Below are positions 60,780 through 64,000 of a stretch of DNA of 64,000 nucleotides, piece after piece. Below the pieces are notes generated by a model, which was not told where the DNA came from, made no database searches, and saw only the letters and a list, made by a program, of their open reading frames with translations. This stretch comes from Paludibacter sp. (GTDB lineage: Bacteria; Bacteroidota; Bacteroidia; Bacteroidales; Paludibacteraceae), in assembly GCA_010365115.1 (NCBI GenBank), contig JAAFGX010000005.1:29301-93300 (forward strand), in the 5' to 3' direction. The position numbers were made by a program, and so were the translations under genes. Every line of letters begins with the position of its first letter. Position 1 is the stretch's first letter.

Positions 60780-62159
60780 TTGAAAAAATTTATATTTACA
60801 TCCGTTTTAATCAGTTCGTTGCTTATTGCATCATCTCAAAATATGAATTCGTTGTATTTTTTAGATGAATGGAGTCAGCGACACACACTGAATGCGGCTT
60901 TTACTCCCGAAAACGGACACTTCTCATTTCCATTGTTCGGAGGTATTAATTTTAATACTTCATCGAATACAGGTCTTTCAAATTATGTTTATCCTTATAA
61001 CAGTGAGTTGGTAACATTTATGCATCCAAGCGTAGATGGTCATGATTTCATAGAGAAACTCGATCCGAATATATTTCTCCGACAAAGTATGAAAATCAAT
61101 TTATTATCATTTGGATTCTTTACAAAAAATGCGTATTGGTCATTTGATTATAATCTCAAAGAACAGCTAAATGTAAATATTCCAATTGATTTATTCCGTC
61201 TGATAAAACTTGGTTTCGAACATGAAACTAACGTATACGATTTAAAGAATCTGAACATTAACCAAACCAATATCACTGAATTTTCGTTGGGTTATTCGAG
61301 AAATATTAATTCAAAATTCAGAGTTGGTGCAAATCTTAAACTTTTAGTAGGACTGTCAACCGAAGAGATCAACTACACGCAGTTTGATGTTTCTCTTGCA
61401 AATGACCGATACGAAATTAATTCGAAGGGTGAATCGATAATTATGTCGAATATACTATCATTTGGAACCGACCAAAATAATAATTATGATTTTACCAAAT
61501 CAAGCATCAATTATTCGAGCAAACAACCCGCTGGTACGGGAACCGCCATCGATTTGGGCGCAACATACAAACCAACTAATAAATTGACGTTATCGGCTGC
61601 TATGAATGATTTGGGCTTTATTTACTGGAGAGGAGATGCAATCAATAAAGGCATTGCCACAAGTAACATTTTATTTACTGGATTTTCTGTTATAAATACA
61701 GATGATGACGTTAATATTGAAAGTCAGTTAAATCAACTTGAAAATGATTTGAATAATCTGATATTATTCGAAAAACAACCTCAATCAACAACCGGAATTC
61801 TAAAATTCATACCTTCCACCATAACTTTGTCGGGAGAATATAGTTTATTTGGAAATAAAGATCACAATTTAAAATTTGGTTTGCTTTGGAATAGTTATAA
61901 TTCAGCAAATTATCATTCGAACCAACTGATGGGTGCAATCACACTTAAACCTTTATCCTGGTTTAGTTTATCAACAACTTATTCATTATTTATAAATGAA
62001 AGTAACCGGTTTGGTCTGGCTTTAAATTTTTCGCCGGAATGGTTAAATATCTTTCTGGCAACCGATTTTTCTACAACACAATTCAATCCCCAATTCTTAC
62101 CCATCAAAAAGTTCGACCTGAGTTTTCGGGCAGGAGTTTCTCTTTATTTAGGAGAATAA
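60780..62159 (+). CDS. Outer-membrane protein, DUF5723-like
   Basis: 459 aa; signal peptide ...LIASSQNMNSLYFLDEWSQRHTLNAAFTPENGHFSFPLFGGINFN; beta-barrel pattern. Confidence 0.7.
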   Translation: MKKFIFTSVLISSLLIASSQNMNSLYFLDEWSQRHTLNAAFTPENGHFSFPLFGGINFNTSSNTGLSNYVYPYNSELVTFMHPSVDGHDFIEKLDPNIFLRQSMKINLLSFGFFTKNAYWSFDYNLKEQLNVNIPIDLFRLIKLGFEHETNVYDLKNLNINQTNITEFSLGYSRNINSKFRVGANLKLLVGLSTEEINYTQFDVSLANDRYEINSKGESIIMSNILSFGTDQNNNYDFTKSSINYSSKQPAGTGTAIDLGATYKPTNKLTLSAAMNDLGFIYWRGDAINKGIATSNILFTGFSVINTDDDVNIESQLNQLENDLNNLILFEKQPQSTTGILKFIPSTITLSGEYSLFGNKDHNLKFGLLWNSYNSANYHSNQLMGAITLKPLSWFSLSTTYSLFINESNRFGLALNFSPEWLNIFLATDFSTTQFNPQFLPIKKFDLSFRAGVSLYLGE

Positions 62160-62168
62160 ATGAACTTT

Positions 62169-63272
62169 TCAATAAAAAACCAGGCAAACCGGCGATCCGA
62201 CTTCAATTCTTTTTTCGGTATCGGTGAGTTTTCCGGTTTTCTTATCTCTCTTAAAAATAACTATATTATCAGTGATTTGATGAGCAACAAAAAGGTGTTT
62301 TCCGTTGGGTGAAATTGCGAAATTACGTGGACCTTTACCACCAGTAGCCAGTTGTTGTACAAAAGTAAGTTTCCCATCTTTTGCAACCGAGAAACAGGTT
62401 ATATCATTGGCAGTTCCGCGATTGGTGGCATATACAAATTTCTCGTCGGATGAGAGATGAATATCAGCCGCTCCGGTAACTATATCTTTTTTCTTCACAA
62501 GTGTTGTTTCCTGAATTAAACTCAATTTCCCGTCGCTCACTCCCAACACCGAAACAGTTCCATCGATTTCTTGTACTAAATAAAGTTTTTTACCATCTTT
62601 AGTGAATGTGGCGTGGCGTGGACCACTTCCCTGTTTCACAGCGAGTGTGTCAAATGGAATCAGAATATCATTTTCTGCTTTTGGATTGTATTTGTAAACT
62701 GTCACATTATCAGTTCCCAAATCATTTACAATTAAATATTTATTATCGGGTGATATAATTGCCTGATGGACATGCGGTTCATTCTGACGTTTTTTATTTA
62801 TACTCCCTCCGGTATGTTGAATTACTTGCAACACATCAGTAAGAGAACCATCAGGTTTACGTCCAAATACAGAAATACTTCCACCACCATAATTGGCTGT
62901 AAATACATGTTTCTCTGAGGTGGAAATATAACAAGGGCCTCCACTTTTTGTCAATGATGCATTTAAAAAAGTAAGAACTGATGTGTTTTTATCAAATAAA
63001 AATGACTTTGCGGCACTACCATCAGGAGTTTCACTTACAGAATAAACGTATTTCTTATCGGGTGAAATTGCTAAATAACTTGGATTATTGACTCCTTTTG
63101 CAACCGATTTTCGAACAAATTCTCCCTTTGTCATATCAATTTCATAGGAATAAATGCCTTCACTCTTTCCAGTATTAGTATAAGTTCCAATTAACAAATT
63201 GTACTTTTCGTTTTTCCCCCAAGTTGGGAGAATCAGAGTTGAGATTAGTAAATAAAGGATAGTCTTTTTCAT
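62169..63272 (-). CDS. Lactonase family protein (6-phosphogluconolactonase / YbhE-like beta-propeller)
   Basis: LLIGTYTNTGKSEGIYSYEID; repeated SPDKKYVYSVSE blades. Confidence 0.92.
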   Translation of the reverse strand: MKKTILYLLISTLILPTWGKNEKYNLLIGTYTNTGKSEGIYSYEIDMTKGEFVRKSVAKGVNNPSYLAISPDKKYVYSVSETPDGSAAKSFLFDKNTSVLTFLNASLTKSGGPCYISTSEKHVFTANYGGGSISVFGRKPDGSLTDVLQVIQHTGGSINKKRQNEPHVHQAIISPDNKYLIVNDLGTDNVTVYKYNPKAENDILIPFDTLAVKQGSGPRHATFTKDGKKLYLVQEIDGTVSVLGVSDGKLSLIQETTLVKKKDIVTGAADIHLSSDEKFVYATNRGTANDITCFSVAKDGKLTFVQQLATGGKGPRNFAISPNGKHLFVAHQITDNIVIFKRDKKTGKLTDTEKRIEVGSPVCLVFY

Positions 63273-63387
63273 AATAATATGTTTTAAATTTTACCAAAAG
63301 TAGTACTTTTTCTGAGAATATTTAAATATCTAAAAAACAAAATCATATTTTTATATGTTATTACCAAAACAATTAAACAATAAAAAA

Positions 63388-63816
63388 ATGGGAGATAAAC
63401 ACATTATCAAAACGCAGTGGAAAGGTGATTTGACTTTCGAAGCAGATGTAAACGGACATAAAGTAGTGATGGATGCAAATCAGGAAGCTGGTGGAAATGA
63501 TTCAGGACCAAGTCCAAAGAAACTAATGTTGGTGGCGTTGAGTGGTTGTACTGGAATGGATGTAGTATCCATTTTAAAGAAAATGCACGTCGATATTGAA
63601 AAATGTAATATTGAAGTGCAGGGCGATGTGACCGAAGTGCATCCAAAACATTATTTTAAAATGCATGTGATCTATGAATTTACAGGTAAAGATTTACCAA
63701 TTGAAAAACTGGAAAAAGCTGTAAAAATGTCTGAAGATACTTACTGTGGCGTGGAAGCGTTATACAGAAAGGCTATTGAAGTTACATCTGAAATAAAAAT
63801 TATCGAATCAAAATAA
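63388..63816 (+). CDS. OsmC family protein
   Basis: SPKKLMLVALSGCTGMDVVSILKKMH; ...SEDTYCGVEALYRKAIEV. Confidence 0.93.
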   Translation: MGDKHIIKTQWKGDLTFEADVNGHKVVMDANQEAGGNDSGPSPKKLMLVALSGCTGMDVVSILKKMHVDIEKCNIEVQGDVTEVHPKHYFKMHVIYEFTGKDLPIEKLEKAVKMSEDTYCGVEALYRKAIEVTSEIKIIESK

Positions 63817-63833
63817 AATAACACCTTACGATT

Positions 63834-63865
63834 GAAAGCACAAAACTGGTTGGTTTTGTGCTTTT
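63834..63865 (+). terminator. Terminator after OsmC gene
   Basis: AAAGCACAAAACTGGTTGGTTTTGTGCTTTT. Confidence 0.75.
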
Positions 63866-64000
63866 CTTATTTTCCCCAAAGGCTCTTTTCTAAGATACGG
63901 TTGAAAGTTTATTATTAGGTTTCGAGACTGTTTGTTGTGAAAAAGCAAAAAGAGAAGAGAATAGAACGCTAAAGTGCTTTTTTAGAATACACAAACTATC

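Noticed and set aside
1-64000. CRISPR array, prophage, complete IS or toxin-antitoxin locus
   Set aside because: No regularly spaced repeats, phage structural genes, full transposase or TA pair were recognised in the translations.

Overview
The window is a typical Bacteroidetes/Bacteroidales-like chromosomal segment: AT-rich, TAnnTTTG-type promoters, about 48 confidently callable protein genes. Housekeeping genes include glmS, dapL, purL, prfA, pyrF, gyrA, ispE, dnaB, rpsF-rpsR-rplI, fba, uvrB, malQ, prs and putA. There is also a small glycan/flippase cluster and, at the left edge, an hcp-type nitrosative-stress operon with a divergent Crp/Fnr regulator. I saw no CRISPR array, rRNA, tRNA or complete transposase. 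The most unusual feature is purL (18712-22830). It carries an in-frame ~431 bp insertion (20333-20763) that encodes a DUF559 (Vsr/PD-(D/E)XK-like) nuclease domain, bounded by inverted C5/G5-rich palindromic arms (TGCCCCCTAACCCCC... / ...GGGGGTTGGGGGGCA). Short (~100 bp) inverted pairs of the same kind of arm, without an ORF, sit at two operon junctions (1135-1236 and 26618-26716). I propose one family of REPIN-like palindromic elements with a nuclease-carrying form and nuclease-less derivatives. A second clear mobile-element trace is a 211 bp MITE (40106-40316) with GTAACTACTCAGCA terminal inverted repeats and a perfect 8 bp target duplication (GATTTGCG), consistent with IS66-family mobilisation. 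It lies in a decayed region that also holds a truncated outer-membrane protein and a ppnP remnant. All calls come from reading the sequence and supplied translations; no database search was run.
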